The translations under genes were made by a program, and so were the position numbers. From contig CALSTU010000004.1 of the NCBI GenBank assembly GCA_943789355.1, forward strand, positions 620,001-684,000: a DNA stretch of 64,000 bases. Reading direction: 5' to 3'. Of the stretch, positions 25,892-34,606 are shown piece by piece (the stretch's first letter is position 1; each line of letters begins with the position of its first letter). The notes beneath the pieces were generated by a model. That model ran no database searches, was not told the DNA's origin, and saw only the letters and a list, made by a program, of their open reading frames with translations. This DNA comes from UBA7430 sp002478765. GTDB taxonomy: Bacteria; Bacteroidota; Bacteroidia; Flavobacteriales; UBA7430.

Positions 25892-26782
25892 TTATATGAA
25901 ATAACCGAAACGCTTCAGATCTTGATCGTTATCGCGCCAGTTCTTCGTTACTTTTACAAACAATTCTAAAAAGACTTTCTTTCCGAAGAAAATTTCTAAA
26001 TCTTTTCGAGCTTGTGTTCCTACTTTTTTCAGGGCTTTGCCTTGGTGCCCAATGATGATTCCTTTTTGTGTTTCACGAGCCACATTGATGATGGCGCCTA
26101 TGCGTATGATGGTTTCTTCTTCCTTGAAGGTTTCTACAACCACTTCTACCGAATAGGGAATCTCTTTTTGGTAATTGAGTAATATTTTCTCTCGAATGAT
26201 CTCGGAAACAAAAAAACGTTCCGGCTTGTCAGTGAGCGCATCTTTAGGAAAGAAAGGCGTGCCCTCGGGCAGCATCTCCTTAATTTCATTCATGATGTTT
26301 TCTACACCAAAACCCTCCAGTGCAGAAATGGGAATGATTTTCGCCTTTGGCAATTCTTCATGCCAATGTTTTACCGCATTTTCTACACCTTCTTGATTGG
26401 ATTTATCAATTTTGTTAATGAGCAGTAATATGGGAACCTCTGTTTTTTTCAGACGTTCAAAAAAGCTCTGGTCTTTGAGCGATTTTTCACCAAGTTCAAC
26501 CATGTAAAGAAAAACATCAGCATCTTGAAATGCAGAACGTACAAACTTCATCATGCTGCTCTGAAGGTTGTAGTTGGGTTGAATAATTCCTGGCGTGTCA
26601 GAAAATACAATCTGATGATTTTCGTCATTGACAATCCCCAAAATTCGATGTCGTGTGGTTTGCGCTTTCGATGTAATGATTGAGAGCCGCTCTCCAATGA
26701 GTTTGTTCATCAAGGTGGATTTCCCAACATTGGGATTTCCGATGATGTTTACAAAACCTGATTTGTATTTATGTTCTTCCAT
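25892..26782 (-). CDS. era: Ribosome assembly GTPase Era
   Basis: A 296-residue GTPase with an N-terminal G domain (GNPNVGKST, TTRHRI, DTPG, NKID) and a C-terminal KH domain containing the GIIIGHQGKALKKVG loop that binds the 3' end of 16S rRNA. It acts in 30S assembly. I chose ATG 26782 (MEEHKYKSGFVNIIG) because the G1 motif then sits at the usual distance; the longer frame adds 17 residues that overlap the promoter. A perfect -7 box (TATCTTTG at 26791-26798) ends only 8 bases before this ATG, supporting this start and a near-leaderless mRNA. der follows. Confidence 0.97.
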   Translation of the reverse strand: MEEHKYKSGFVNIIGNPNVGKSTLMNKLIGERLSIITSKAQTTRHRILGIVNDENHQIVFSDTPGIIQPNYNLQSSMMKFVRSAFQDADVFLYMVELGEKSLKDQSFFERLKKTEVPILLLINKIDKSNQEGVENAVKHWHEELPKAKIIPISALEGFGVENIMNEIKEMLPEGTPFFPKDALTDKPERFFVSEIIREKILLNYQKEIPYSVEVVVETFKEEETIIRIGAIINVARETQKGIIIGHQGKALKKVGTQARKDLEIFFGKKVFLELFVKVTKNWRDNDQDLKRFGYFI

Positions 26783-26790
26783 TTCGGCTG

Positions 26791-26798
26791 CAAAGATA
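26791..26798 (-). promoter_or_regulatory. -7 element of era-der
   Basis: TATCTTTG on the minus strand, a perfect TAnnTTTG match, eight bases before the era ATG. Confidence 0.5.
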
Positions 26799-26923
26799 CA
26801 ATAAATATACCCCCACGAATCATTATTTACCATTAGTAGAGCAACGAAAAGGAGTGAACACGCACTTTCACGCCTTGATAAACAGTTGCTTGCGAAAAAG
26901 AAATAAAAATAGCCGTGGTATCC

Positions 26924-26955
26924 TTGTTTTCTCCTGCTTCTTTATCTTATATTTG
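26924..26955 (+). promoter_or_regulatory. Promoter of initiator tRNA-Met
   Basis: A TTG -33 box at 26924-26926, a 21-bp spacer and a perfect -7 box TATATTTG at 26948-26955, four bases before the mature tRNA 5' end. Confidence 0.7.
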
Positions 26956-26958
26956 CAC

Positions 26959-27031
<73 letters not shown>

Positions 27032-27034
27032 CTA

Positions 27035-27068
27035 AAAAAAGCCTCTTGAGAAATCAAGAGGCTTTTTT
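27035..27068 (+). terminator. Terminator after tRNA-fMet
   Basis: A perfect 15-base stem around AAGCCTCTTGA/TCAAGAGGCTT with a GAAA loop and flanking A and T runs. Confidence 0.93.
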
Positions 27069-27208
27069 GGTTTTTGAAATGGTTTCAAAAAGTGTATCTT
27101 CGTAAGGATATAAAAACAAGTCCTTTATAGATTTTTTGCGCCGCAGAAGACAACCTTCTGATTGACCCCACTCCATTGGTTTGCAACAAAGACCATTAAC
27201 ACTCAGCG

Positions 27209-29020
27209 ATGAAAAAATTATTCTACGTACTATTTTTTTGCATAGGTTTTTCAGTTAACGCTCAATACAACAACGGCGTTGTTGAACTTGAAGATTTCGA
27301 TTTTCAATACTTTTCTTCCAGCACCAACATGTCGGTAGTTTTTCCTGAAGGTACTTTAAGTATGTATGAGACTGCCAGGATTATGGCATTTGTTAACAAC
27401 AACCCAGTTTCATACGCCGATACAATTGAATTGGGAATGGCAGGCATACCCGTGTGTGGGTTGGATGGCTATGCCGATTATCCTTGGTGGGCGAAAACGG
27501 GAGATGAGGTTGAGTTCTTTATTTTATCTAACAACATAATTGTTGAGCTCGAAATAAATCCGCCCGTACTGTTTTACCACAATTCTCTCTATTCCATGGA
27601 TTGGGGCAATTGTACGTACAATTTTGAAAATGGGATACCGTGCGAAGTTGAATTTTATACGGAAGGTGAAGCCCAGCTTTTCGGGTGTACAAACAATCAA
27701 TATGTAGAGTATTCTTCTTCTGCCAATCAGGATGACGGTTCCTGCTTGACCCTGAAAATATTGGGCTGCACCGATGATCGAGCAAGCAATTACAATTTAC
27801 TCGCAAATTTTAACGATTCTTCATGCGAATATCCTACGCTACGGGGATGTACTTCCGGTCTTGCAGACAATTACAACAGTGCAGCCAATCAAGATGACGG
27901 CACCTGTCAGTTCATACTTCATGATTTGAATCAATCCTTTGCCGCTTGGAACGTTACTGTTGATTTAGCAGCAGGCTGGAACATGTTTGGATACGGTTGT
28001 CCAACCCCTATTGATTTGGTTCAGTCATTGTCTGAACACACAGATAAAGTTATCATAGCTAAAAACAATGAGGGTAAGATCTACATGCCAGAATTTGGCT
28101 ATAACGGAATAGGAGACTTAAGCCCAGGTTTAGGATATCAGATAAAGGTTACAGAGGCTATAGAAGGCTTTAGCTTATGCGATTGGTATGTGAATGATAT
28201 TTCTGAGGATCATATTGTTTCGCTGCAGGAGGAGAATGCTTCCATGAAAGCAGAATTAGATTCCCTGTATGGCTGTACGGACGAAGGTGCATGTAACTTT
28301 GACCCAACCGCTGTATTAAACGACAGTTCTTGTGATTATGAATCTTGCGAAGATGAATGCGGAGTCGTAAACGGAGACAACACAACCTGTTTGGATTGTG
28401 CAGGTGTACCCAATGGAACGGCAGAAGATTTAGGTTGCGGTTGTGGCAACCCCGCAGCGCAGGAGGGATACGATTGCGAGGGTCATGAAATAACCTCATA
28501 CCAAGTGGGCGATTTAGCCCATGGTGGAATGGTATTCTATGTAGACGAAACCGGTGAGCACGGCTTGGTAGCAGCACTTGAAGATTTAACAGAAGGCGCC
28601 ACTGACCCATGGGGGTTTGGCTTTAACGGTTACGAATGGGGTTGTTATGGAACGAGTATATCAGGAGCAGATGGAACTTCTATAGGTTCAGGCTTACAAA
28701 ACACCATGGACATCACAAACCAAGGATGTACAACAGATTATGGAGGAATAACTGCGGCACAAGCTGCCTTAGATGCTGAAATAAACAGCTACAGCGACTG
28801 GTACATCCCCTCAATAGATGAACTCTTAGAAATGTACAACACGATTGGAAACGGTGGCCCTGAGGGCAATATAGGAGGTTTTGAAACTGACGTTTCGCCT
28901 TATTATTGGTCTTCCTCGGAGTACGTAATACCACGCGTGGGTCGTCGATTTCGATATGGTGGCACGTACTACTACGATAAGTACAGTACAGGCAGGGTTC
29001 GGGTTATTCGCGCTTTTTAA
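27209..29020 (+). CDS. Secreted multidomain protein with Cys-rich repeats and C-terminal DUF1566 domain
   Basis: A 603-residue exported protein. It has a signal peptide (MKKLFYVLFFCIGFSVNA), an N-terminal domain to about residue 150, then three Cys-rich repeats of about 25 residues with the pattern GCT...NY/EY...A..DDGSC (150-235). A copy of the shared GWN module lies at 27974-28171, followed by a fourth Cys repeat (YGCTDEGACNFDP) and a Cys cluster. The C-terminal 145 residues are a DUF1566/Lcl-type lectin-like domain (YQVGDLAHGGMVFYVDETG, DWYIPSIDELLEMYN, YWSSSEY, GRVRVIRAF). Probably a surface adhesin or binding protein. It stands alone between tRNA-fMet and a bidirectional terminator; no promoter was convincingly recognised. 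Confidence 0.85.
   Translation: MKKLFYVLFFCIGFSVNAQYNNGVVELEDFDFQYFSSSTNMSVVFPEGTLSMYETARIMAFVNNNPVSYADTIELGMAGIPVCGLDGYADYPWWAKTGDEVEFFILSNNIIVELEINPPVLFYHNSLYSMDWGNCTYNFENGIPCEVEFYTEGEAQLFGCTNNQYVEYSSSANQDDGSCLTLKILGCTDDRASNYNLLANFNDSSCEYPTLRGCTSGLADNYNSAANQDDGTCQFILHDLNQSFAAWNVTVDLAAGWNMFGYGCPTPIDLVQSLSEHTDKVIIAKNNEGKIYMPEFGYNGIGDLSPGLGYQIKVTEAIEGFSLCDWYVNDISEDHIVSLQEENASMKAELDSLYGCTDEGACNFDPTAVLNDSSCDYESCEDECGVVNGDNTTCLDCAGVPNGTAEDLGCGCGNPAAQEGYDCEGHEITSYQVGDLAHGGMVFYVDETGEHGLVAALEDLTEGATDPWGFGFNGYEWGCYGTSISGADGTSIGSGLQNTMDITNQGCTTDYGGITAAQAALDAEINSYSDWYIPSIDELLEMYNTIGNGGPEGNIGGFETDVSPYYWSSSEYVIPRVGRRFRYGGTYYYDKYSTGRVRVIRAF
27974..28171 (+). repeat. 66-residue GWN/NNxG/NGIG module, copy 4
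   Basis: Encodes GWNMFGYG at its start, AKNNEGKIYMPEFGYNGIG in the middle and PGLGYQIKVTEAIEGF at its end, very close to copy 1 at 20163-20360 on the other strand. Confidence 0.8.
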
Positions 29021-29075
29021 CGATTTACCCCTTTACCTATTTAAGGCATGCCGCGAAGCGGCCGAATATAAAATA

Positions 29076-29113
29076 AATAAAAAGCCCTCGAAGATGCGGG
29101 GGCTTTTTATTTT
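29076..29113. terminator. Bidirectional terminator between convergent genes
   Basis: AATAAAAAGCCCTCG pairs with CGGGGGCTTTTTATT around an AAGATG loop. A separate small GC-rich hairpin, GCCGC-GAA-GCGGC, lies just upstream at 29050-29062. Confidence 0.88.
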
Positions 29114-29129
29114 ATTACGTTGAAAATCT

Positions 29130-29783
29130 TTAGCAGCTTGCGATGACCGTTTCGCCACCTCGAACGCTGTCATTGAGTTTGGTGTTGATCTTCGCATCTA
29201 AGGGCAAGAACAGGTCGATTCGAGAACCAAATTTGATGAAGCCCATGTCTTCTCCTTGTTTCGCCCGATCGTCTTTTTTGGAGTACATCACAATACGCCG
29301 TGCTACGGCACCTGCAATCTGTCGGAACAAAATAGGGCCGGTGGTTTCATTTTCCACCACCACAGTGGTTCGTTCATTTTCTATAGACGATTTCGGATGC
29401 CATGCCACCAAGAATTTTCCGGGGTGGTATTTGGCGTATTTCACTTCGCCTGTGATGGGGTATCTGTTCACGTGTACGTTTAAGGGCGACATGAAAATGG
29501 ATACCTGAATTCTTTTGTCGTTGAAGTATTCGTGTTCGGCAACTTCTTCAATCACCACCACCTTGCCGTCGGCAGGGGCAATGATGTGATTGGCGTTTTC
29601 TTGCGTGTTTCGTTTTGGATTTCTGAAAAATTGCAAGATCAAAACCAATAAAACGGCTGAAGCAAAAATCAACAAGTTGACCCAAATGTTAAAGCCTACC
29701 GCCAAGTACCACACAGCCGTGTTGAGGGTTAGAAGTCCGATGAGGGTATTCCGTATGATGGCAAATCCTTCTTTGTGAAACAT
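29130..29783 (-). CDS. psd: Phosphatidylserine decarboxylase family protein
   Basis: A 217-residue enzyme predicted to convert phosphatidylserine to phosphatidylethanolamine at the inner membrane. Two hydrophobic N-terminal segments (about 8-27 and 30-50) are followed by APADGKVVVIEE, FMSPLNVHVNRYP and, near the end, KFGSRIDLFLP. The Gly-Ser in FGSR is the self-cleavage site that would create the pyruvoyl cofactor, as in the short archaeal-type Psd group. It is 10 bp downstream of cdsA, making a phospholipid gene pair, and ends 16 bp from the convergent terminator. Confidence 0.93.
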   Translation of the reverse strand: MFHKEGFAIIRNTLIGLLTLNTAVWYLAVGFNIWVNLLIFASAVLLVLILQFFRNPKRNTQENANHIIAPADGKVVVIEEVAEHEYFNDKRIQVSIFMSPLNVHVNRYPITGEVKYAKYHPGKFLVAWHPKSSIENERTTVVVENETTGPILFRQIAGAVARRIVMYSKKDDRAKQGEDMGFIKFGSRIDLFLPLDAKINTKLNDSVRGGETVIASC

Positions 29784-29793
29784 GTTGTTGTTG

Positions 29794-30591
29794 CTAATTA
29801 AACAATGGGCTCAGCCGGTAAAAGTAAATGTAATATGCGGGCAGACAAAATAAGATGGAGTCAAATCGGTCTAAAATTCCTCCATGCCCCGGCAGTAGGG
29901 TACCCGAGTCTTTGAGTCCGGATGCGCGCTTGAGCATGGATTGAAACAAATCGCCTGCAGTACCTACAAACACGGTAAGTATGCCCAGGCCTATTCCTTC
30001 TAATGATGACAACCCAAATCCGGTGATGGATAATAGATAACCGGTTCCAGCGGTTAGCACCACCGAGCCCCAAAAGCCTTCCCAGGTTTTTTTTGGGGAA
30101 AGCCGCTCGAACAATTTGTGTTTCCCAAACAGGCTTCCTGAAACAAAGGCCCAGGAGTCTGCAGCCCAAATGAGGATGAAAAGCCCCATGAGTATTTTGG
30201 GTTCGTAATTAGAGCTTTCGGAAGCTACTGGAATTGCCAAGGCAAGGGGAATGAAAAGGTAAACCACAGCAAAAAGAGTAGTCCCTATTTGTTGCAGTGT
30301 GTTTTTTGATTTTTGATACAACTGCTTGATGAAATAAGCGAACATGCAGGCATACAAAACGAATTGGAATTCCGAGTAAACAAAGGATGCATAGGCCAAA
30401 AGACCTAAGGACAAGCTGGGCATTAGATCGAAGTCGAGCCCTTGCTTTTCTACGATTTTCTTGAGTTCCAAAGTTCCGAGTATGCCGACCCAAGCAAACA
30501 ACAGACCGATAGCCATAGGGTGTAGGGTAACGGAAAGCATCAGAGAAACATATGCTGTGCCTGTGAGCAGGCGTTTGGTTAAATCGTTCAT
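29794..30591 (-). CDS. cdsA: Phosphatidate cytidylyltransferase
   Basis: A 265-residue integral membrane enzyme that makes CDP-diacylglycerol from phosphatidate and CTP, the precursor for Psd downstream and for the CDP-alcohol transferase at 54258-55022. About seven hydrophobic helices are visible. The C-terminal CDP-DAG synthase signature reads KRASGLKDSGTLLPGHGGIL, then DRFDS. Its ATG overlaps the stop of the LUD gene by four bases (ATGA), indicating coupling. Length is typical. Confidence 0.96.
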   Translation of the reverse strand: MNDLTKRLLTGTAYVSLMLSVTLHPMAIGLLFAWVGILGTLELKKIVEKQGLDFDLMPSLSLGLLAYASFVYSEFQFVLYACMFAYFIKQLYQKSKNTLQQIGTTLFAVVYLFIPLALAIPVASESSNYEPKILMGLFILIWAADSWAFVSGSLFGKHKLFERLSPKKTWEGFWGSVVLTAGTGYLLSITGFGLSSLEGIGLGILTVFVGTAGDLFQSMLKRASGLKDSGTLLPGHGGILDRFDSILFCLPAYYIYFYRLSPLFN

Positions 30592-31217
30592 CGATGTTCT
30601 TTGTAGTCCTCGATGAGGAAGATGTACAAATCTTTAGCCCGGTCGCTGTCGCTCATCGTTGTTATCGAATCCTTGGTGCGAATGGTCGTAACCAGGGACG
30701 GTCTTGATTTTCCGTATTTGTTTTGGATGCCACGAAGCCCCTCGCTGATGTTTTTTACAATTTGTGAGGTGTAGGCCACAATGATTAAGACTTCCGGTAA
30801 GTGTTCAATTTTCAAATTTCGGGTTTGTTCTCCAGAGACCATTACCGAACCGTTGAATGCGATTAAGAATTCGCAGTTGCTGATGCTCGAGTCGGCCTTT
30901 TGGTAATCCCCTTCAAAGGTTAGCTGTGTGGGCTGAAGCATTTCTTTGAGTTCGTCATTGCCGCAATAAGGCAGTTCCCAGTGATTCTCTTTGAGAAGAT
31001 GCTTTAAGTGGGTGAAGAAGATTTGTTGGTCGTCGCAATAAAAGAATTTCCCTCCTCGGGAGGTAAATGTCTTTGCAAAAGTAACGTCAGCAGGGTCGTT
31101 TGGGTTGGGTGTAAACTTTTCCGCTTCTTCTTGTTCCTCCTTGTTAGATTCCTTTTTCGATTCAGCAAAGGAGGGTATTACTTTGTGTATAAACTTATTG
31201 AACAGGTTTTTCTTCAT
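30588..31217 (-). CDS. LUD-domain (LutC/YkgG-like) protein
   Basis: A 209-residue cytosolic protein. After a Lys/Glu-rich first 45 residues it shows an LUD-like domain: FTSRGGKFFYCDDQQIFFTH, a conserved IAFNGSVMVSGEQ, LPEVLIIVAYTSQIV and a C-terminal SRPSLVTTIRTKDS. LutC-like proteins take part in lactate oxidation in a three-gene complex, but LutA and LutB partners are absent here. Instead the gene overlaps the ftsH end by 23 bp and the cdsA start by four bases, inside a membrane-biogenesis operon conserved in Flavobacteriia. A lactate role is therefore unlikely; a role tied to FtsH or lipid synthesis is only inferred. Confidence 0.8.
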   Translation of the reverse strand: MKKNLFNKFIHKVIPSFAESKKESNKEEQEEAEKFTPNPNDPADVTFAKTFTSRGGKFFYCDDQQIFFTHLKHLLKENHWELPYCGNDELKEMLQPTQLTFEGDYQKADSSISNCEFLIAFNGSVMVSGEQTRNLKIEHLPEVLIIVAYTSQIVKNISEGLRGIQNKYGKSRPSLVTTIRTKDSITTMSDSDRAKDLYIFLIEDYKEHR

Positions 31218-33264
31218 TCTCTTTTACGGGCTCGGAATCATCATCCTCAGCCAAAACTTTTTCGGTATCCGTACTGGGATTCAAAGTAACTTTTTCTTCT
31301 TTATCCCAAGGCCTTTTTCCAAATATTTTTTCCAAATCTTCTTTGAAAATGACTTCTTTGGTTAAAAGTTCTTGTGCTAATTTAGTTAAAGAATCTTTAT
31401 GTTGTTCCAATACTTCCAAAGCATTTGCATAGGCCTGCTCAGAGAGGGCCTTTACTTCCTCGTCGATGGTTCGAGCTGTTTGTTCGCTGTAGGGTTTGTT
31501 GAAGCCTGAGTTTTGGCCGGAAGAATCGTAATAGGAGATGTTTCCAATTTTATCACTCAAACCGTAAACGGTAACCATGGCTGTGGCCTGACGGGTTACT
31601 TTTTCTAGGTCGCTTAGGGCTCCGGTAGAAACCTTTCCAAAAATGATTTGTTCTGCTGCTCTCCCTCCTAAGGTGGCACACATTTCGTCCATCATTTGCT
31701 CTTTGTTGGTGATCTGTCGTTCTTCCGGAAGGTACCAGGCGGCCCCTAAAGATTTACCTCTTGGAACGATGGTTACTTTTACCAGTGGAGCGGCGTGTTC
31801 TAGCATCCAGCTAACGGTTGCGTGTCCGGCCTCGTGGAAGGCAATCACTTCGCGTTCTTTCTTAGAAATGATTTTGTTTTTCTTTTCCAATCCTCCAATG
31901 ATACGGTCTACTGCGTCTAAGAAGTCTTGCTTCTCGACGTGTTTCTTGTCTTGACGAGCCGCAATTAAGGCCGCTTCGTTACACATGTTCGCAATGTCTG
32001 CTCCAGAAAACCCGGGTGTTTGTGAGGCTAGGAAATCAACGTCTAAATCTTTGTTCGTTTTTAAGGGCTTCAAATGCACACTAAAAATTTCTTTACGCTC
32101 TGTGAGTTCGGGTAGGTCTACGTAAATTTGTCGGTCAAAGCGTCCTGCTCGTACCAGAGCTCGGTCCAAAATGTCTGCACGGTTGGTGGCTGCAACTACA
32201 ATAACGTGGTCGTTGGTCCCAAAACCATCCATTTCAGTAAGCAATTGGTTGAGCGTATTTTCACGCTCATCATTCGATCCGGTGACTTGGTTTTTACCAC
32301 GCGCCCTTCCGATGGCATCAATCTCGTCGATGAAAATAATGGCGGGTGCTTTTTCTTTTGCTTTTTTGAATAAATCTCGAACACGAGAGGCTCCGACTCC
32401 GACAAACATTTCTACAAAATCAGAACCGGACAGAGAGAAGAAGGGTGCTTTGGCCTCTCCAGCAACGGCTTTTGCCAATAAGGTTTTACCTGTTCCTGGA
32501 GGTCCTACCAAAAGCGCTCCACGCGGAATTTTACCTCCGAGTTTGGTGTATTTGTCTGGGTTTTTTAGGAAGTTGACGATTTCTTGAACTTCCTCTTTGG
32601 CTCCTTCCAACCCTGCTACGTCGTTGAATGTTGTTTTTACGTCCGATTCATTGTCGAACAGTTTCGCTTGCGATTTTCCAATATTGAAAATTTGAGACCC
32701 GGCTCCACCGGATCCACCGCCACTCATTCGGCGCATGAAAAAGACCCAAACCAATATGAGGAATATAAAAGGCATCCATGCCCAAAAACTGTCCCAGATG
32801 CTGCTCTCGTTGTTGTAGAATACTTGAACATTTTCACTCTTGGTGAACTGGAATTCTTCTTGCGCTTCTTCTATTTTGGCTTCAAAGACTTCTGAGGTAC
32901 CTATTTTAATGATGTAATGCGGTCCTTTGTTTAAACCTTCACCAAACACGGGCTTGCTAACAGCTTCATGCCTGCGCTCTGTTAGGGCAGACTCTTTGAT
33001 GTAAATGTTTGCAATGCTTTTGTTTTGGATGATCTCAATACGATCTACATCTTTGTTCTTAAGGTACTCGTAGATGAGTGTTCGTCGATCCGTCTCTTGA
33101 CTTGAGGAACTCAAATCGTTGGTGAACAACATGGAAATCATGAAAAAAGCAATGATCCCATAAATCCAGTATAAATTGAACCTTGGGGCTTCATTTTTCT
33201 TTTTTTGCACCTTCTTTTTTCCTTTGTTGGGCGCCTTTTTCGTTGAAGTATTTTTCTTTGCCAT
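31195..33264 (-). CDS. ftsH: ATP-dependent zinc metalloprotease FtsH
   Basis: A 689-residue membrane-anchored AAA+ protease that degrades misfolded membrane proteins and some regulators. A basic N-terminus, a transmembrane helix at about 32-48, a periplasmic domain and a second helix at about 163-178 precede the AAA domain: Walker A GPPGTGKT at 254-261, Walker B IIFIDEIDAIG, and the second region of homology. The M41 protease has the zinc motif HEAGH at 477-481. The C-terminus is acidic. It lies 1 bp after rsfS and overlaps the LUD gene. Confidence 0.98.
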   Translation of the reverse strand: MAKKNTSTKKAPNKGKKKVQKKKNEAPRFNLYWIYGIIAFFMISMLFTNDLSSSSQETDRRTLIYEYLKNKDVDRIEIIQNKSIANIYIKESALTERRHEAVSKPVFGEGLNKGPHYIIKIGTSEVFEAKIEEAQEEFQFTKSENVQVFYNNESSIWDSFWAWMPFIFLILVWVFFMRRMSGGGSGGAGSQIFNIGKSQAKLFDNESDVKTTFNDVAGLEGAKEEVQEIVNFLKNPDKYTKLGGKIPRGALLVGPPGTGKTLLAKAVAGEAKAPFFSLSGSDFVEMFVGVGASRVRDLFKKAKEKAPAIIFIDEIDAIGRARGKNQVTGSNDERENTLNQLLTEMDGFGTNDHVIVVAATNRADILDRALVRAGRFDRQIYVDLPELTERKEIFSVHLKPLKTNKDLDVDFLASQTPGFSGADIANMCNEAALIAARQDKKHVEKQDFLDAVDRIIGGLEKKNKIISKKEREVIAFHEAGHATVSWMLEHAAPLVKVTIVPRGKSLGAAWYLPEERQITNKEQMMDEMCATLGGRAAEQIIFGKVSTGALSDLEKVTRQATAMVTVYGLSDKIGNISYYDSSGQNSGFNKPYSEQTARTIDEEVKALSEQAYANALEVLEQHKDSLTKLAQELLTKEVIFKEDLEKIFGKRPWDKEEKVTLNPSTDTEKVLAEDDDSEPVKENEEKPVQ

Positions 33265-33265
33265 C

Positions 33266-33640
33266 TTAGTATGCTGCCTTTATTTCGGTTATATCTGCAT
33301 CTCCCCAAAGCTCTTCTAGAGCATAGAAGTCTCTAACAGGTGTTTGGAAGATGTGAGCGACTACATTAACGTAATCCATGAGAATCCATTCTGCGGAATC
33401 CGTTCCTTCTTTGTTCCAGGCTTTGTCACCCAGCGTTTCAAGAGTTTCTGTTTGAACGGAGTCGGCAATTGCATTTACTTGTGTGTTGGAGTTTGCATTG
33501 CTGATCACGAAGAAGTCACAAACGGCGTTGTCGATTTCTCTTAAATCGATGACCGTGATGTTTTCGGCTTTTTTTTCTTGCATGCCTTTGACAATAACAT
33601 CCACAAGAGCTTTAATTTTTAAGCTTTGATTTTCCTTCAT
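33266..33640 (-). CDS. rsfS: Ribosome silencing factor RsfS
   Basis: A 124-residue member of the RsfS/Iojap family, which binds ribosomal protein uL14 and blocks subunit joining under poor nutrition. Family features are VIDLREIDNAVCDFFVISNA, the GTDSAEWILMDYVNVVAHIF segment and the closing FYALEELWGDA. It is the first gene of the rsfS-ftsH-LUD-cdsA-psd unit and has a perfect -7 box 23 bases upstream. Length and sequence are typical. Confidence 0.96.
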   Translation of the reverse strand: MKENQSLKIKALVDVIVKGMQEKKAENITVIDLREIDNAVCDFFVISNANSNTQVNAIADSVQTETLETLGDKAWNKEGTDSAEWILMDYVNVVAHIFQTPVRDFYALEELWGDADITEIKAAY

Positions 33641-33663
33641 TCAGCTGTGACTAGTTTAGTTTG

Positions 33664-33671
33664 CAAAATTA
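33664..33671 (-). promoter_or_regulatory. -7 element of rsfS-ftsH operon
   Basis: TAATTTTG on the minus strand, identical to the boxes of miaB and topA. No clear -33 box. Confidence 0.5.
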
Positions 33672-33717
33672 ATGCTTTTAAACGGATTATAATTCTACTA
33701 AAGGTAGTAAATTACCC

Positions 33718-33725
33718 TAAGTTTG
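33718..33725 (+). promoter_or_regulatory. -7 element of birA
   Basis: TAAGTTTG, a perfect TAnnTTTG box, 30 bases before the birA ATG. Confidence 0.45.
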
Positions 33726-33755
33726 ACTTTGCAAGGATCGTTGATTTGAGGAGCC

Positions 33756-34505
33756 ATGATGGAAACCCTATTTGTTGGTAAGAATACGTTTAAGTTTGAG
33801 GAGCTTCCCTCAACGAATGTTTGGTTGATGCGCCATTTGTTGGAGCAAAATTTATCCGAAGGAGCTCTGGTTCTTGCAAAACACCAAACCCAAGGTAAGG
33901 GTCAGCGTGGGTCTTCATGGGAAGCTGAAGCGTCTAAGTCGCTCACGTTTAGCATTTTGTTTAAGCCTCATTTTTTGAGTTTGGCACATGCTTTTGATTT
34001 AAGTTTGTGTGTGGCGCTTGCCTTACATGATTGTTTGAGCGAATTGCGTCCTGGCTTTTCAATCAAGTGGCCCAATGACATCTATTTCGAGGATAAGAAA
34101 ATTGCGGGTATTCTGATTGAAAATCAAATCAGTAAATCAACGTATCAGCATGCCGTTGTGGGTATTGGCCTGAATTTGAATCAAATTCATTTTGAGGGGC
34201 TTCCCAAAGCCATTTCTTTAAAACAAATCATCGGTATTGATTTTGCAGAGCAGCAAGTACTGGAGCGTATTTGTGAATGTTTGGAGGCGCGTTACCTTGA
34301 ACTTCGTTCGGGGAACTATGCCCAGATGAAAAAGAGCTACTTGTCTCACTTGTATTGGCTTCATGAAACACATGAGTTTGATTTTGGTGGTCGTGTTCGC
34401 GAGGGCATGATTACGGATGTTTTGAGAGACGGCTCCCTGCAAATAGCCTTTGGGGTGGCGGAAATCCAAACGTTTGAGGTCAAAGAAATTACTTTTGTGA
34501 AGTAA
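33756..34505 (+). CDS. birA: Biotin--[acetyl-CoA-carboxylase] ligase
   Basis: A 249-residue biotin protein ligase that activates biotin with ATP and attaches it to the carrier protein of acetyl-CoA carboxylase. The catalytic core shows the biotinyl-AMP loop in QGKGQRGSSW, then KWPNDIYFEDKKIAGILIE and VVGIGLNLN. It lacks the N-terminal winged-helix DNA-binding domain of E. coli BirA, so it is a ligase only (group I). Two adjacent ATG codons open it. It is a single-gene unit divergent from rsfS. Confidence 0.96.
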   Translation: MMETLFVGKNTFKFEELPSTNVWLMRHLLEQNLSEGALVLAKHQTQGKGQRGSSWEAEASKSLTFSILFKPHFLSLAHAFDLSLCVALALHDCLSELRPGFSIKWPNDIYFEDKKIAGILIENQISKSTYQHAVVGIGLNLNQIHFEGLPKAISLKQIIGIDFAEQQVLERICECLEARYLELRSGNYAQMKKSYLSHLYWLHETHEFDFGGRVREGMITDVLRDGSLQIAFGVAEIQTFEVKEITFVK

Positions 34506-34548
34506 GCTTTTCCGATAAACCGTTTTTTACATTTTGAACGTATCGCGC

Positions 34549-34586
34549 AAAAAAAATAGGAAGCTCTCTTGCGAGAACTTCCTATT
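34549..34586 (-). terminator. Terminator after metY-like gene
   Basis: AATAGGAAG plus CTCTC pairs with GAGAACTTCCTATT with one internal mismatch, followed on the minus strand by a T run. It may also terminate birA. Confidence 0.8.
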
Positions 34587-34606
34587 CCTATGGTTTTTGA
34601 ATCGAT

